Of a stretch of DNA of 64,000 nucleotides, positions 8,220 through 17,677 are shown one piece after another. A model generated the notes under the pieces. It worked only from the letters and a program-made list of their open reading frames with translations, was not told the DNA's origin and did not search any database. Origin of the DNA: CAYRSS01 sp964426945 (lineage in GTDB: Bacteria > Planctomycetota > Phycisphaerae > UBA1845); contig CAYRSS010000010.1 of the NCBI GenBank assembly GCA_964426945.1, forward strand, positions 50,897-114,896, in the 5' to 3' direction. The translations under genes were made by a program, and so were the position numbers. Each line of letters opens with the position of its first letter. Position 1 is the stretch's first letter.

Positions 8220-10496
8220 ATGCCACGACTGCTCCAGTCTGCGCTCGGCGTGATCCTGTGCGCGATGACCGCCTCAGCGGCGGACGATCTTCGCTGGCAC
8301 TTTGACAGCGACGAAACCGGCGCCTCGCCGGCCGGGTGGTTTGTGCCTCCCGCGGTGGCCGCGGGCGGGTTCGCCGCCGAGGTGGTGGCCGGCGGCGCGC
8401 ACGAGGGCGAGCGCTGCGTAAAGCTGGCCAGGCGCGAGGCCGGCGCGGGCGGTTTCGGCAACCTTATGCGGTCCCTTCCAGCAGAGCCGTACCGCGGTCG
8501 CCGCATCCGGCTGACCGCCGCCGCGCGGGTGGAGGGCGGGGGGCGCGTCCAACTCTGGCTTCGCGTGGACAGGCCCGGCGATCAGCCGGGCTTTTTCTAC
8601 AACATGAGTGACCGGCCGATCACCGCGGCGAGCTGGTCTCCCGGCGAGATCGTTGGCGACGTGGCGGAAGACGCCGAGACAATCAATTTCGGATGCATGC
8701 TGATCGGTGACGGTCCGGCGTACGTCGACACGGTCTCGCTGTCCGTCATCGGCGACTCGGCGCAGCTGGTGGAGAGGCCGCGCGCGCTCTCGGCCGGCGG
8801 CCTTCAGAATGTCGCCGCCCTGGCTCGGCTGGCGGGCTATGTCCGCCATTTCCATCCGAGTGATGAAGCCGCGCGGGCGGATTGGTTTGCACTCACCCAG
8901 GCGGGGGTGCGCGCGGTGGAATCCGCCGCCGACGCAGGGGAACTGGCCGCGGCCTTGCAGGCGTGGGCGCATCCGATCGCGCCAACCGTGCGGGTGTACG
9001 CGGGGTCGGCTCCGCCGCCCCCGCTGTCGGACGCCATCGAGGGTGGGGTCCAGGAGCGGCGGGTGATCTACTGGCGGCATCGCGGTTTCGGCGGCGACGC
9101 GGAGCCCGGAAGCGCGAGCATCTACTCGAGCAGGCGTCAATCGAGCCTGATCGAGGAGGGCAACCTGCCCGAGGGAATCCCCGATCCGCGTAGGCCGCTC
9201 ACCGTAGATTTGCCCGGCGGCGTGAGGGCTGAGATACCACTTGCGGTCTTTGCGAATAACGATGGCACGCTGCCGCGCGGCTCCGGCGCCGAGGCCATGA
9301 GCAAGGTCGGCGTGGCGGGAAGCGACGCTTCCGACCGACCTGCGCGGCTGGCCAACGTCATTCTGGCGTGGAACGTGCTTCAGCACTTCTACCCCTACTT
9401 CGACTTGGTTGCGACGGACTGGCAGGCGGTGCTTCGGGAATCACTCACCGCCGCGGCGGTCGCGAAAGACGGCGCGGAGTATTGCCACGTGCTCGAATCG
9501 ATGGCGGCGCGTCTCGAAGATGGTCACGCCGGGGCGTCCTGCCCGCAGGACGCAGCGTGGTTCGGGCCGGCCCTGCTTTGGGCGTGGGTCGAGAATCGGC
9601 TCGTGATCACGCATGTCGCGCCGGGGGCGCTGGCTGACGTGCGGCCCGGCGACGTGGTCACGACGATCGACGGCCGGCCGGCTGCGGACGCCCTCAAAGC
9701 GGCCGAAGGCCGGATCTCTGGCGCGACGCCGGCTTCCCGCCGCTACATCGCGGCCGCGCGCGAGTTGCGCCGCGGCCCACGCGGCAGCGGGATGGTCCTC
9801 GGAATCGAGCCCGGGCCCGCCAGCGAGCGCGACGCGCCGTTTCCGTTGACGGTGCTTCGCACCGTCCAACTCTACGAGCTGCGTGAGCCGCACCCCGCGA
9901 AGATCGCGGAAATCCGTCCGGGGTATTGGTACGTAGACCTCGATCGGATCCGCGACGACGACTTCCGGGCCGCGCTGCCGTCTCTCAACGCCGCCAGCGG
10001 GATCGTGTTCGACCTGCGCGGCTATCCCGGCAACCTCTCGACGATCGTGCTCGCGCACCTGACCGACAAGCCCGTAACCTGCGCTCAGTGGCATGTGCCG
10101 CTCGTATCGCGACCCGATCGGGAGGGGATGACGTTTCAGTTCTCCAACTGGACGGTCTCGCCGCAGGCGCCCCGGCTGACGGCGAAGGTTGCGTTTCTCA
10201 CCGGCCCCGGGGCGATCAGCTACGCGGAGACGTACCTGGGCATCGTCGAGCACTACCGACTCGCGGAGATCGTCGGTGAGCCGACCGCGGGGACCAACGG
10301 CAATGTCGCGACGGTGCGATTAGCGGGGGGCTACGGTATGACCTTCACGGGCATGCGCGTTCTGAAGCACGACGGATCCCGCCACCACGGCGTGGGAATT
10401 CGGCCAACGGTGCCCTGTGAGCGGACGATCGCCGGCGTGGCGGCGGGGCGGGACGAGGTGCTGGAGAGGGCGCTTGATGTGGTGAGCGGCGAGTAG
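8220..10496 (+). CDS. Secreted S41 (C-terminal-processing-type) peptidase with N-terminal extension
   Basis: 758 residues with a signal peptide (MPRLLQSALGVILCAMTASA). Residues about 20-185 resemble a beta-sandwich carbohydrate-binding-like module (WHFDSDETGASPAGWF, then GRRIRLTAAARVEG). Residues about 200-400 are an all-alpha S41-associated region. LVITHVAPGALADVRPGDVV near residue 460 is a PDZ-type segment. The peptidase core follows, with LDRIRDDDF, GIVFDLRGYPGN and the nucleophile motif GAISYAET (Ser about 667). The EPTAGTNGN turn is also family-typical. It probably acts in the periplasm or outside the cell; the substrate is unknown. GGAGG lies seven bases before the ATG. It looks monocistronic, about 170 bp before the ParA-like gene. 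Confidence 0.85.
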   Translation: MPRLLQSALGVILCAMTASAADDLRWHFDSDETGASPAGWFVPPAVAAGGFAAEVVAGGAHEGERCVKLARREAGAGGFGNLMRSLPAEPYRGRRIRLTAAARVEGGGRVQLWLRVDRPGDQPGFFYNMSDRPITAASWSPGEIVGDVAEDAETINFGCMLIGDGPAYVDTVSLSVIGDSAQLVERPRALSAGGLQNVAALARLAGYVRHFHPSDEAARADWFALTQAGVRAVESAADAGELAAALQAWAHPIAPTVRVYAGSAPPPPLSDAIEGGVQERRVIYWRHRGFGGDAEPGSASIYSSRRQSSLIEEGNLPEGIPDPRRPLTVDLPGGVRAEIPLAVFANNDGTLPRGSGAEAMSKVGVAGSDASDRPARLANVILAWNVLQHFYPYFDLVATDWQAVLRESLTAAAVAKDGAEYCHVLESMAARLEDGHAGASCPQDAAWFGPALLWAWVENRLVITHVAPGALADVRPGDVVTTIDGRPAADALKAAEGRISGATPASRRYIAAARELRRGPRGSGMVLGIEPGPASERDAPFPLTVLRTVQLYELREPHPAKIAEIRPGYWYVDLDRIRDDDFRAALPSLNAASGIVFDLRGYPGNLSTIVLAHLTDKPVTCAQWHVPLVSRPDREGMTFQFSNWTVSPQAPRLTAKVAFLTGPGAISYAETYLGIVEHYRLAEIVGEPTAGTNGNVATVRLAGGYGMTFTGMRVLKHDGSRHHGVGIRPTVPCERTIAGVAAGRDEVLERALDVVSGE

Positions 10497-10543
10497 GCGG
10501 CTGCCAGAAACTCACAGGCTGTTCCGGGTGGCGTGGAGGGAGG

Positions 10544-10572
10544 TTACCCTTCTGCCCGTCGGTCGGTATAAT
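10544..10572 (+). promoter_or_regulatory. Sigma-70-type promoter for the ParA-like gene
   Basis: TTACCC (10544-10549), 17 bases, then a perfect TATAAT (10567-10572). Transcription would begin near 10579. That rules out the far-upstream in-frame GTG at 10528 as the translation start, and means either a leader of about 90 bases or leaderless initiation at the in-frame GTG at 10579. Confidence 0.6.
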
Positions 10573-10668
10573 CGTGGTGTGCAGGGCAAGGATGGCCTGG
10601 CCCGGCCGCGTTTGACTGACTTGCCGCCCACGCCGCGACGCGGTCGGCCGGCCATGACAGGACCGGGG

Positions 10669-11703
10669 ATGCGAAGGATCGCAGTCAGCAACCAGAAGGG
10701 TGGCGTCGGCAAGACCACCACCACGGCCAACCTCGCCGCGGCCCTCGCCGCCGCGGGCAACCGCGTGCTGCTCGTCGATCTTGACCCGCAGGGCCACCTC
10801 AGCCTCCACTTCGGCATCGAACTCACCGACGGCGATCCAACGATCTACGACGTGCTGATCGATGGCGCCCCGGTGCGCGAGGTCGCGCGGCTGGTCGGCC
10901 CGAACCTTTCGCTTCTGGCCGCGCAGACCGACCTCGCGGCGGCCGAGACAGAGCTGGTCACCGTGGTCGGCCGCGAGGTTATTCTGCGCGACGCGATCGC
11001 CGCAGTGGGTGCCGACTATGACCTGCTGCTCATCGACTGCCCGCCCTCGCTGAGCCTGCTCACGATCAACGCGCTGGTCGCGGCGGAGGAGGTGCTCATC
11101 CCGCTGCAAGCGCACTTCCTCGGGTTGCAGGGGCTCAGCAAGCTGCTCGAGACGGTGACCGTCGTGCGGCGCCGGGTGAATCCTCGGTTGCGCGTCGGAG
11201 GCATCGTGCTGTGCATGTATGACGCGGGGACGAAGCTGGCCGCCGAGGTGGTCGAGGATCTCAGCGGCTTCCTCTCCGCCGCCCGCGGCACGGACAGCGT
11301 CTGCTCGACCGCGAGGCTTTTCGACACGCGCATCCGGCGTAACATCAAGCTCGCCGAAGCCCCGAGCCACGGCCAGACGGTGCTGGTGTATGACCCTGCA
11401 AGCAACGGTGCCGAGGACTATCGATCCCTCGCTCGTGAGCTTCTGGCACATGACCCGTCGAAGCCCGTTCCCGCTGCGGAGCCGGAGGTCGCGGTGACCG
11501 TCGCAGAGCGGAGCGCCCCGCGGGCGGACCTTGAGCCCGCCCCGGCACCGCCTTCACCCGACGTGGCGCCGGCGCCCGCCGAGCCCGGTGTGTCCGAGGC
11601 GCGCCCACCCGCCACCGCGCGAATCGTGGAGCGTGGTCGCAGCCGTTCCGCCGGTGCAGCCCGGTCGGGCGCTTCCGCCACCCGCACCGCGGACCCGTCA
11701 TGA
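10669..11703 (+). CDS. ParA/Soj-family ATPase with Pro/Ala-rich C-terminal tail
   Basis: 344 residues from the chosen ATG. The deviant Walker A is KGGVGKTTTTANLA, with LLVDLDPQGHLS as Walker A' and LLLIDCPPSLS as Walker B, which defines the Soj/ParA subgroup. These cytoplasmic ATPases position DNA or protein cargo dynamically. The last roughly 95 residues, from about 255, are Pro/Ala/Arg-rich and probably disordered, unlike classical Soj. No parB is adjacent; instead the 3' end overlaps a VanZ-like gene by 4 bp (ATGA). It may therefore be an orphan ParA serving another cargo. The ATG at 10669 has AGGA upstream and begins right at the family start (MRRIAVSNQ); 10654 is an alternative. Confidence 0.88.
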   Translation: MRRIAVSNQKGGVGKTTTTANLAAALAAAGNRVLLVDLDPQGHLSLHFGIELTDGDPTIYDVLIDGAPVREVARLVGPNLSLLAAQTDLAAAETELVTVVGREVILRDAIAAVGADYDLLLIDCPPSLSLLTINALVAAEEVLIPLQAHFLGLQGLSKLLETVTVVRRRVNPRLRVGGIVLCMYDAGTKLAAEVVEDLSGFLSAARGTDSVCSTARLFDTRIRRNIKLAEAPSHGQTVLVYDPASNGAEDYRSLARELLAHDPSKPVPAAEPEVAVTVAERSAPRADLEPAPAPPSPDVAPAPAEPGVSEARPPATARIVERGRSRSAGAARSGASATRTADPS

Positions 11704-12143
11704 TTCTCCGGTCGCCGTCGCCGCGCTGGCGGTTTGCGCTCACCGCCTCGTGGGTGGGCTACTGGGCGCTGATCTTCATCCTGACCCACATTCCGATTCC
11801 ACGCGGCATGCGATTGCCGAGCGGGGGTGACAAAGTTACGCACGTGGTCCTCTACGCCCTGCTGAGCACCGCAGGCGCCGTCGCGCTGTGGTCACGCGGG
11901 CGCGCCAACTCGCGCACGCTCCTGCTCTGGGCGGTGGTGTACCTGGTTTACGGCGTGCTGGATGAGGTCAGCCAGCCGATGGCGGGCCGAACGGCGAGCG
12001 TCGCGGATTGGATCGCGAACCTGGCGGGTGTCGTTCTCGGCACGGCAACAATGATGCTCGTCGTTCGCCGGGCGCACGCGCGGCCGGCGCAAACCGCGGG
12101 CCTGGACTCAACTCAGGCCGCCACACGATCGCCGCCGCTATGA
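11700..12143 (+). CDS. VanZ-like membrane protein
   Basis: 147 residues with four hydrophobic segments (about 13-30, 48-64, 75-90 and 105-125). The order matches VanZ-like proteins: a SWVGYWALIFILTHIP first helix, GGDKVTHVVLYALLS with the conserved D-K-x-x-H, and the VYGVLDEVSQPMAGRTASVADWIANLAG segment carrying D-E-x-x-Q and D-x-x-AN. VanZ gives low-level teicoplanin resistance in one enterococcal cluster. The wider family is common and mostly uncharacterised, often near envelope genes. The start overlaps the ParA-like stop as ATGA, so translation is likely coupled. The stop abuts the convergent subtilase stop (TAG on the other strand at 12138-12140). Confidence 0.82.
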   Translation: MILRSPSPRWRFALTASWVGYWALIFILTHIPIPRGMRLPSGGDKVTHVVLYALLSTAGAVALWSRGRANSRTLLLWAVVYLVYGVLDEVSQPMAGRTASVADWIANLAGVVLGTATMMLVVRRAHARPAQTAGLDSTQAATRSPPL

Positions 12144-13958
12144 GCGGTTCAGGTTCAGCGTGGCGGTCGTGGTGGCTCCCGCAAGATCCGTCACCACCAG
12201 CGTAATCATGTGCGTCCCCCGCGCCGCCTCCCCGGCGCGCCACAGCAGACTGATCGTGGAACCGGTACCGCTGATCGGTGAGACCAGCACCGACTCTCCG
12301 TTCACAAACCACTCCGCCGAGGTCAGACCGACGGAGGACGCGACGCGCGCCATCACCGTGGTGTCGGCACTTACGCTCGCGCCGGCGGTCGGGCTGGTGA
12401 AGGTGATCGTCGCCGCCGATGTCGGGGCCGCCGCGTTGAAGTTGACGCTGATCGTCGTGACCGGCGAGGCGTTGCCGCTCACGTCCGTAGCGACGGCTTC
12501 GAGCGTATGCCGGCCCTTCGGGAAGCGTCCGGGATCCACCGTGAAAACGTAGGGCGATCGTGTGTCCGTTGCCAGTTCGATTCCGTCGAGTTTGAGCACG
12601 ACGTCTGCCACGCCGATCGCGTCGGCCGCGGTCAGCGAAACCGAGAAGCGCGCCGACTGCGAGGATCCATCCGCCGGTCGGGCGAAGCGGACGGTCGGCG
12701 GAGTCACGTCCGGCGAGACGGCGGTCGCCGCCGCGCGACTGACCGCGGCCGCAACGTCCAACCGGCCTGTGCCGTAGGTCGAGTCCTTGCCCCGCGCGCC
12801 GAGGTCCTTGGTCGAGGCGGTGAGGATGTCGGCGATAGTGGCCGGGCGAAGCTCCGGGTTGCTCGCCCACGCCAGCGCCGCCGAGCCCGCGACCATAGGT
12901 GCTGCGAAGGAGGTTCCGGTGGCGTATTGATAGGCGTTGCCCATGCCCGTGGTCACCAGACGCTGACCGGGGGCCACCAGGTCGACGTACGGGCCGCGAT
13001 CGGAGAAGGACGTGATCCGGTCGGCGTCGTCGGTTGCTCCGACGAACAGCGCCTCCGGGTAGCCCGTGGCGGTGAAAGTGCTGCCGCTGTTGCCGGCGGC
13101 GATGACGACGAGCGAGCCCCGGTTGTACGCCTGCTGGGCAGCGGCGCGGACCGTCGTATTCGCGTGGAGCGGGGCGAAGCTGACGTTGATCACGCGGGCC
13201 CCGTTGCCCAGCGCCCAGAGAATGCCCGCCGCGAGGTGTCGGCTGGTTGACGCGCCGTCGGCGTCCGCCGCTCGCACCGCCAGCACGGGACTATCCCACG
13301 CTACTCCCGCCACGCCGGTCCGGTTGTTCGACGCGGCGGCCGCTACGCCGGCTACGTTCGTACCGTGCCCCATGGCGTCGGCGTAATCAGGCGTGCCGTC
13401 GTAGACATTCCAGCCGCCGATGATTTTGGATTCCAGGTCGGAGTGGGCCGGGTCGACTCCGGTGTCCACCACCGCAATGACAAGCTCCGCGTCGCCGACC
13501 GTCTGGTCCCACGCGACCGGTGCGCGCACCGTCTGCAGGTGCGTTTGCGTCGAATACTGCGGGTCGTCCGGCGTTCGGGCCGCCTGGTAGAGGTAGTTCT
13601 TCTGCAGGCTCTCAAACAGCCCCGTATCCGCGAGCGTATCGGCGGCGTTCTCCTGCGAACCCGGCGTGATGGATAGTACGACGAGATCAATCTCGGGCAG
13701 GCTGGTCCGGATCGTCGCGCCGACTGCTGCATAGGCCGCTTCGATGTCGGCGGCCTCCGCGCCGGGGAAAGTCTGGACGAGCAGCTCGTCCGGCACGAAC
13801 GGGAGCGTCCGCATGGCGGGGTCGGCATCTTCGGTCAGGACCTGGATCGCCGCGTCGCGGTCGTCAGGTTCGGCCCCGGGCGGAGCCACCGGCATCGCGC
13901 AGTGCGGGAGCATCAGCAGAACCGGCCCGGCTGCCCATCGCCACGTCTTCACCTTCAT
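12138..13958 (-). CDS. Secreted subtilisin-like (S8) serine protease with Ig-like C-terminal domains
   Basis: 606 residues from the chosen start. An N-terminal export signal (MKVKTWRWAAGPVLLMLPHC) is followed by a fervidolysin-type propeptide (FVPDELLVQTFPG, about 54-98). The S8 domain has Asp165 in AVVDTGVDP, His198 in GHGTNVAGVAAA, oxyanion Asn290 in IAAGNSGS and Ser350 in GTSFAAPMVAG, so the catalytic set is intact. Two Ig-like/bacterial beta-sandwich repeats follow (about 415-515 and 518-604, each starting near TFTSPTAG or RFARPADG). An in-frame ATG 20 codons upstream exists, but the ATG at 13958 has AGGA eight bases before it and starts the signal peptide. Monocistronic and convergent with the VanZ-like gene. 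Confidence 0.92.
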   Translation of the reverse strand: MKVKTWRWAAGPVLLMLPHCAMPVAPPGAEPDDRDAAIQVLTEDADPAMRTLPFVPDELLVQTFPGAEAADIEAAYAAVGATIRTSLPEIDLVVLSITPGSQENAADTLADTGLFESLQKNYLYQAARTPDDPQYSTQTHLQTVRAPVAWDQTVGDAELVIAVVDTGVDPAHSDLESKIIGGWNVYDGTPDYADAMGHGTNVAGVAAAASNNRTGVAGVAWDSPVLAVRAADADGASTSRHLAAGILWALGNGARVINVSFAPLHANTTVRAAAQQAYNRGSLVVIAAGNSGSTFTATGYPEALFVGATDDADRITSFSDRGPYVDLVAPGQRLVTTGMGNAYQYATGTSFAAPMVAGSAALAWASNPELRPATIADILTASTKDLGARGKDSTYGTGRLDVAAAVSRAAATAVSPDVTPPTVRFARPADGSSQSARFSVSLTAADAIGVADVVLKLDGIELATDTRSPYVFTVDPGRFPKGRHTLEAVATDVSGNASPVTTISVNFNAAAPTSAATITFTSPTAGASVSADTTVMARVASSVGLTSAEWFVNGESVLVSPISGTGSTISLLWRAGEAARGTHMITLVVTDLAGATTTATLNLNRS

Positions 13959-14317
13959 AGACCTGGTCCTCGGTAGTCGCCCATGGCGGCGAGCGAACTC
14001 CTGATCGCACCGCGCCACCGGATAATCCGGACCGGGACGCGGCGGCAGGCGAACCCGCCGTCACCTTCCCTGAAACGACGATCGGCATCGCGGGGCGCTT
14101 CCGCCATCAGGCAAGGCTATCGGACCCGATCGAGCGTGGCGGGGCGGCGATATCGTACCCTCCCCGGCAGACGGTGAATCGCGCCCGTCGAAGTGCTCTT
14201 GTGAGCCTCCGATCGGGGCGCGGCAGCTTCACACGGGGAGTTCGGGGGCTCTCGCACGACGCGTTGCGTCGGCGCAGGGAGACTCCGCACGCACGACCCG
14301 GGACGGGGCGGGGTCGC
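13959..14317. other. Intergenic divergent control region (subtilase / heparinase-like gene)
   Basis: No gene seen. It contains a perfect dyad CCGGAT-A-ATCCGG at 14018-14030. About 120 bases further on, CCCGATCG (14126-14133) is followed by GATATCGTA, whose TATCGT at 14151-14156 could act as a -10. A similar pair (GATAATCCGG, CCCGATCG, GATATCGTA) precedes the WecG-type gene at 24.4 kb. An in-frame GTG at 14174 would add a 48-residue Arg-rich extension to the heparinase-like protein and is considered unlikely. Confidence 0.45.
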
Positions 14318-16393
14318 ATGCCGGCGATCGGTTGGTACGCACATCGACTGCGGTCCATGTCCGCGCCGGAAATCATCTGGCGCGTGCGGTCGCGCGTTCA
14401 GGATACCGTCGACCGCTGGCTCGCCGCATCGCGCGAGCGGCCGCTACCCCCTGACACCGTGTTCGATTCGGCGGTCGACCCGCGCCTGGCCTCACCCATG
14501 TTCCTCGCGCCGGCCTCGGCGCTGGCGGACGAAGTTGATCCGAAGCGCTACGCCGGCCCCGGGCGGGCCGCCCTGCTCGCGTCGGCCAATGCGCTGATGG
14601 CCCACCGGATCGACCTGTTCGACCTCAAAGACATTGCGCTTGGCTCACGCATCAACTGGAACTACGAATACAAGGCCAGCAAGCCCGCGCCGATGACGCA
14701 CGTCGCCGGGATCGACTACCGGGACTACGACCTCACCGGCGATTGCAAATTCGTCTGGGAGCTCAACCGGCATCATCAGTTCGTCGTCCTGGGCCGCGCC
14801 TACCGCGCCACCGGCGACGAGCGCTACGCCCGCGCTGCGGTGAGCATGCTGGCCGATTGGATCGCACAATGTCCCTTCGGTCGGGGGATGAACTGGCGCA
14901 GCCCGCTGGAGCTGGCCATCCGCCTGATCAATTGGGTTTGGACGCTCGAACTGATCCGCCCGGCCAACGTGATGGGCCGCGGCATGTGGGAGCGCATCGC
15001 CGAGTCGGCGTACCGCCACCTCGACGACATCAGCCGCAAGTACTCGCAGTTTTCCTCGGCCAACAATCATCTGATCGGTGAGGCCGCCGGCGTGTACGTG
15101 GGCGCGGCGTACTTCCAGGGGCTCCGCCGCGCCGCGAAGCTGCGCGCCGAGGCCCGGCGCATCCTGCATCGCGAGATCGGCGAGCAGACCTGGGGCGACG
15201 GCGGCAACCGCGAGCAGGCGATGGGCTATCACCTGTTCGTGCTGCAGTTCTTCCTGACTGCGGGGCTCATGGGGCGCGCCGTGGGCGACGAGTTCGACGG
15301 CGACTACTGGGCACACGTCGAGCGGATGTTCGAGTACATCGCGGTCATGATCGAGGCCGTCGAGCCGGGCCAGAGCCCGCCGATGTTCGGCGACGCTGAC
15401 GACGGCTATGTCCTCGACCTCGGGGGCCGCCACGACGCGTGGCGATCGTGGCTGGGAGTCGGCGCGGCGCTCTTCGGTCGGCGCGACTTCGCCCGTATCG
15501 CCGGTCCGCATTGTGAGCCGGCGCTCTGGCTGCCCGGCCTGGATCGGCCTCGAACGGCTTCATCGAAGGACCAAGCCATGGGAACGTCAGCAACCGCCGA
15601 CGGCTCGCCCGCGCTGAGTTCTCGCGCGCTGGCGGAGACAGGCTATTACCTCTTGCAACACGGATCGACCGACGGCGGCCCACGGATCAGCGTCGTGATG
15701 GACTGCGGTGAACTGGGCTTCAGGTCCATCGCCGCCCACGGCCACGCCGACGCACTCAGCGTTGTGCTCCGCGCCTTCGGACGCGAGGTGCTCACCGACT
15801 CGGGAACTTACGACTACTTCACCTATGGCCACTGGCGGGACTACTTCCGCGGTACGGCCGCGCACAATACGCTGGTAGTGGATAACCGCAATCAGTCCGA
15901 GATCCTCGGCTCATTCCTGTGGGGACGCCGGGCCAACGCGATCTGCACCGAATGGAGCCCCGCCGAGGACGGCGGTCGGCTCGTTGCCGAGCACGACGGC
16001 TACACGGACCTGCCCGATCCCGTGACACACCGCCGCGCGGTCACGCTCGAGGGTTCGGCCGGGCGCGTGGTCGTCGAAGATGAGGTCGTCGCGCGCGAGT
16101 CGCACGAGTTGGCGTTTCATTGGCACCTGGCGGAGCACAGCCGTGCGAAGCGGACCGGCGCGCACGAGTACACCATCGATTGTGAGGGCCGCGGGACGAT
16201 CGTGATGCGCTTTGACCCGGCGCTGGCCCTGGTCGAAGTGAGCGGTCGAGAGGAACCGCCGCTGGGCTGGGTGAGCCGCTCCTATCACCACAAGACGCCG
16301 ACGACCACGCTGGTGGCGTCCGTGCGCAGCACCGGCGCGGCACGGTTTCGGACCGAGTTTTGCATTGTCGACGGAGGCTCACGCGCGGGCTGA
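14318..16393 (+). CDS. Heparinase II/III-family protein (alginate/uronan lyase-like)
   Basis: 691 residues. The N-terminal alpha/alpha-toroid starts with the GWYAHRLRSMSAPEIIWRVR segment typical of the family in polysaccharide loci. A central region carries YSQFSSANNHLIGEAAGVYV, with the conserved SxNNHxxGE motif. The C-terminal beta-sandwich contains FRSIAAHGHADALSVVL (catalytic HGHAD) and DSGTYDYF, then GTAAHNTLVVD. These lyases cleave uronic-acid polysaccharides by beta-elimination. No clear signal peptide is visible, as is common for copies inside EPS/O-antigen loci. It opens the plus-strand EPS locus, 64 bp before a sugar nucleotidyltransferase, and may trim or proofread the polymer. Substrate unknown. 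Confidence 0.9.
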   Translation: MPAIGWYAHRLRSMSAPEIIWRVRSRVQDTVDRWLAASRERPLPPDTVFDSAVDPRLASPMFLAPASALADEVDPKRYAGPGRAALLASANALMAHRIDLFDLKDIALGSRINWNYEYKASKPAPMTHVAGIDYRDYDLTGDCKFVWELNRHHQFVVLGRAYRATGDERYARAAVSMLADWIAQCPFGRGMNWRSPLELAIRLINWVWTLELIRPANVMGRGMWERIAESAYRHLDDISRKYSQFSSANNHLIGEAAGVYVGAAYFQGLRRAAKLRAEARRILHREIGEQTWGDGGNREQAMGYHLFVLQFFLTAGLMGRAVGDEFDGDYWAHVERMFEYIAVMIEAVEPGQSPPMFGDADDGYVLDLGGRHDAWRSWLGVGAALFGRRDFARIAGPHCEPALWLPGLDRPRTASSKDQAMGTSATADGSPALSSRALAETGYYLLQHGSTDGGPRISVVMDCGELGFRSIAAHGHADALSVVLRAFGREVLTDSGTYDYFTYGHWRDYFRGTAAHNTLVVDNRNQSEILGSFLWGRRANAICTEWSPAEDGGRLVAEHDGYTDLPDPVTHRRAVTLEGSAGRVVVEDEVVARESHELAFHWHLAEHSRAKRTGAHEYTIDCEGRGTIVMRFDPALALVEVSGREEPPLGWVSRSYHHKTPTTTLVASVRSTGAARFRTEFCIVDGGSRAG

Positions 16394-16457
16394 TCCGCGC
16401 GGGCCATCGTCCCGGCGAGCCGTGGGGCTCTCTGCCGGGAGGGGGGAAGATTGAACC

Positions 16458-17567
16458 ATGACCAGCCTGAACACCTCAGCTCTGGCGATGCCGTCCGGTA
16501 GCGCTCGGGTGGATCGCTCTGCCACGGAGCGCGCCGGCGGTACACCGGGCGTCTCCCGCGGCATCGTGGGGGTTCTGCTCGCGGGTGTGCACCAGTGGGG
16601 CGGGACAGCCCTGGACCGCGCGCTGCCCCGGCCGCTGGTGCCGGTCGCTAACCGGCCGCTGATCACCTACGCGATGCGGTGGCTCCGCGAGGCGGGCGTG
16701 CGGAGTCTGACCCTGTGCGGCAACAGTCACACGGGTCTGCTGCGCACATGCCTCGGCTCGCCCTCGTGGGAGGGGGTCGAGATAGACTACTACGAGGACG
16801 TCATGCCACGCGGCCCGGCGGGCTGCGTGCGTGATGCGGCGCTGAGCCGGGGCGCAGAGATCGTCGTCGTGGTCGACGGCACCATCGTGCCCTGCGTGGA
16901 CCTCGATGCAATCGTTGCCGCACACCGCCAATCCGAGGCGAAGCTGACGGTCGTGGTTGCCGCGGGAGGCGCGTCGTCCGGTTCGCGCCACGTGCCGCTG
17001 CGGCCACTCGGAATCTACGTCTTCACACGCCAGGCGCTGGAGCACGTTTCCCCGCGGGGCTACCAGGACATCAAAGAGAAACTGATCCCGGACCTCTACG
17101 GCAAGGGTGAGCGGGTGGCGACCTACACCGTGCGCTCAGCGGCGCCGCGCGTAACGGGCAGCGACACCTATCTGGCTGTGAACGAATGGGTCGTCCAGCA
17201 GGTGGTCGCGCAGCCCGCAGCACCGGCGGGCTACCGCCAGGTTGGAGAGGCCGTCGTTCACGAGTCGGTCGTCATCGATGACACAGCGCAGGTGATCGGA
17301 CCTGTGCTCATCGGGCCGGGCTGCGTGCTCGAGCGCGACGTCGCGGTGGTCGGCCCGACGTCGATCGGCTCCTACGGGACAGTTCAGCGCGGCGCCGTGA
17401 TCTGTCGATCGGCCATTTGGGACGGCTGCACCGTCGGCGGCGGGGCTGTGCTCGATCGGTGCATCCTGGCCAACGGTGTCGAGGTCAGCGCCGCAGTCTC
17501 ACGTCGCGAGGCCGTTTTCACAGGCGCGACGATGCAGCTTCCGGTTCGCGAGGGCGAGTGGAGCTGA
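16458..17567 (+). CDS. Sugar nucleotidyltransferase with left-handed beta-helix domain
   Basis: 369 residues. Residues about 35-255 form a nucleotidyltransferase domain of the mannose-1-phosphate guanylyltransferase/glucose-1-phosphate thymidylyltransferase type: GVLLAGVHQWGGTALDRALPR is the NTP-binding loop, then PRPLVPVANRPLITYAMRWL. The usual PKP is PRP here and the GxGTR loop is degenerate (GVHQWGG), so catalysis is not certain. From about 265 the sequence shows hexapeptide-like repeats (VIGPVLIGPGCVLERDVAVVG and on), a left-handed beta-helix. A GGGAGGGGGG tract precedes the ATG. It lies between the lyase and the BY-kinase and would activate a hexose-1-phosphate or regulate such an enzyme. 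Confidence 0.75.
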   Translation: MTSLNTSALAMPSGSARVDRSATERAGGTPGVSRGIVGVLLAGVHQWGGTALDRALPRPLVPVANRPLITYAMRWLREAGVRSLTLCGNSHTGLLRTCLGSPSWEGVEIDYYEDVMPRGPAGCVRDAALSRGAEIVVVVDGTIVPCVDLDAIVAAHRQSEAKLTVVVAAGGASSGSRHVPLRPLGIYVFTRQALEHVSPRGYQDIKEKLIPDLYGKGERVATYTVRSAAPRVTGSDTYLAVNEWVVQQVVAQPAAPAGYRQVGEAVVHESVVIDDTAQVIGPVLIGPGCVLERDVAVVGPTSIGSYGTVQRGAVICRSAIWDGCTVGGGAVLDRCILANGVEVSAAVSRREAVFTGATMQLPVREGEWS

Positions 17568-17677
17568 GCGGCGACCGGCCTTCTCGGACGTGGGCGCGCG
17601 ATGGCGTCTGCTGCCGATGAGGATGGGGTCGAAGACATCCGAAACGATACTTGAAGACGCACGGAGCGTAGAACGTT

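Noticed and set aside
10528..10668. Long N-terminal extension of the ParA-like protein from GTG 10528
   Set aside because: The start would lie upstream of the TATAAT promoter element and of the conserved family start.
11700..12143. Glycopeptide resistance from the VanZ-like protein
   Set aside because: No vanHAX or two-component system nearby; the family is broad and mostly unrelated to resistance.
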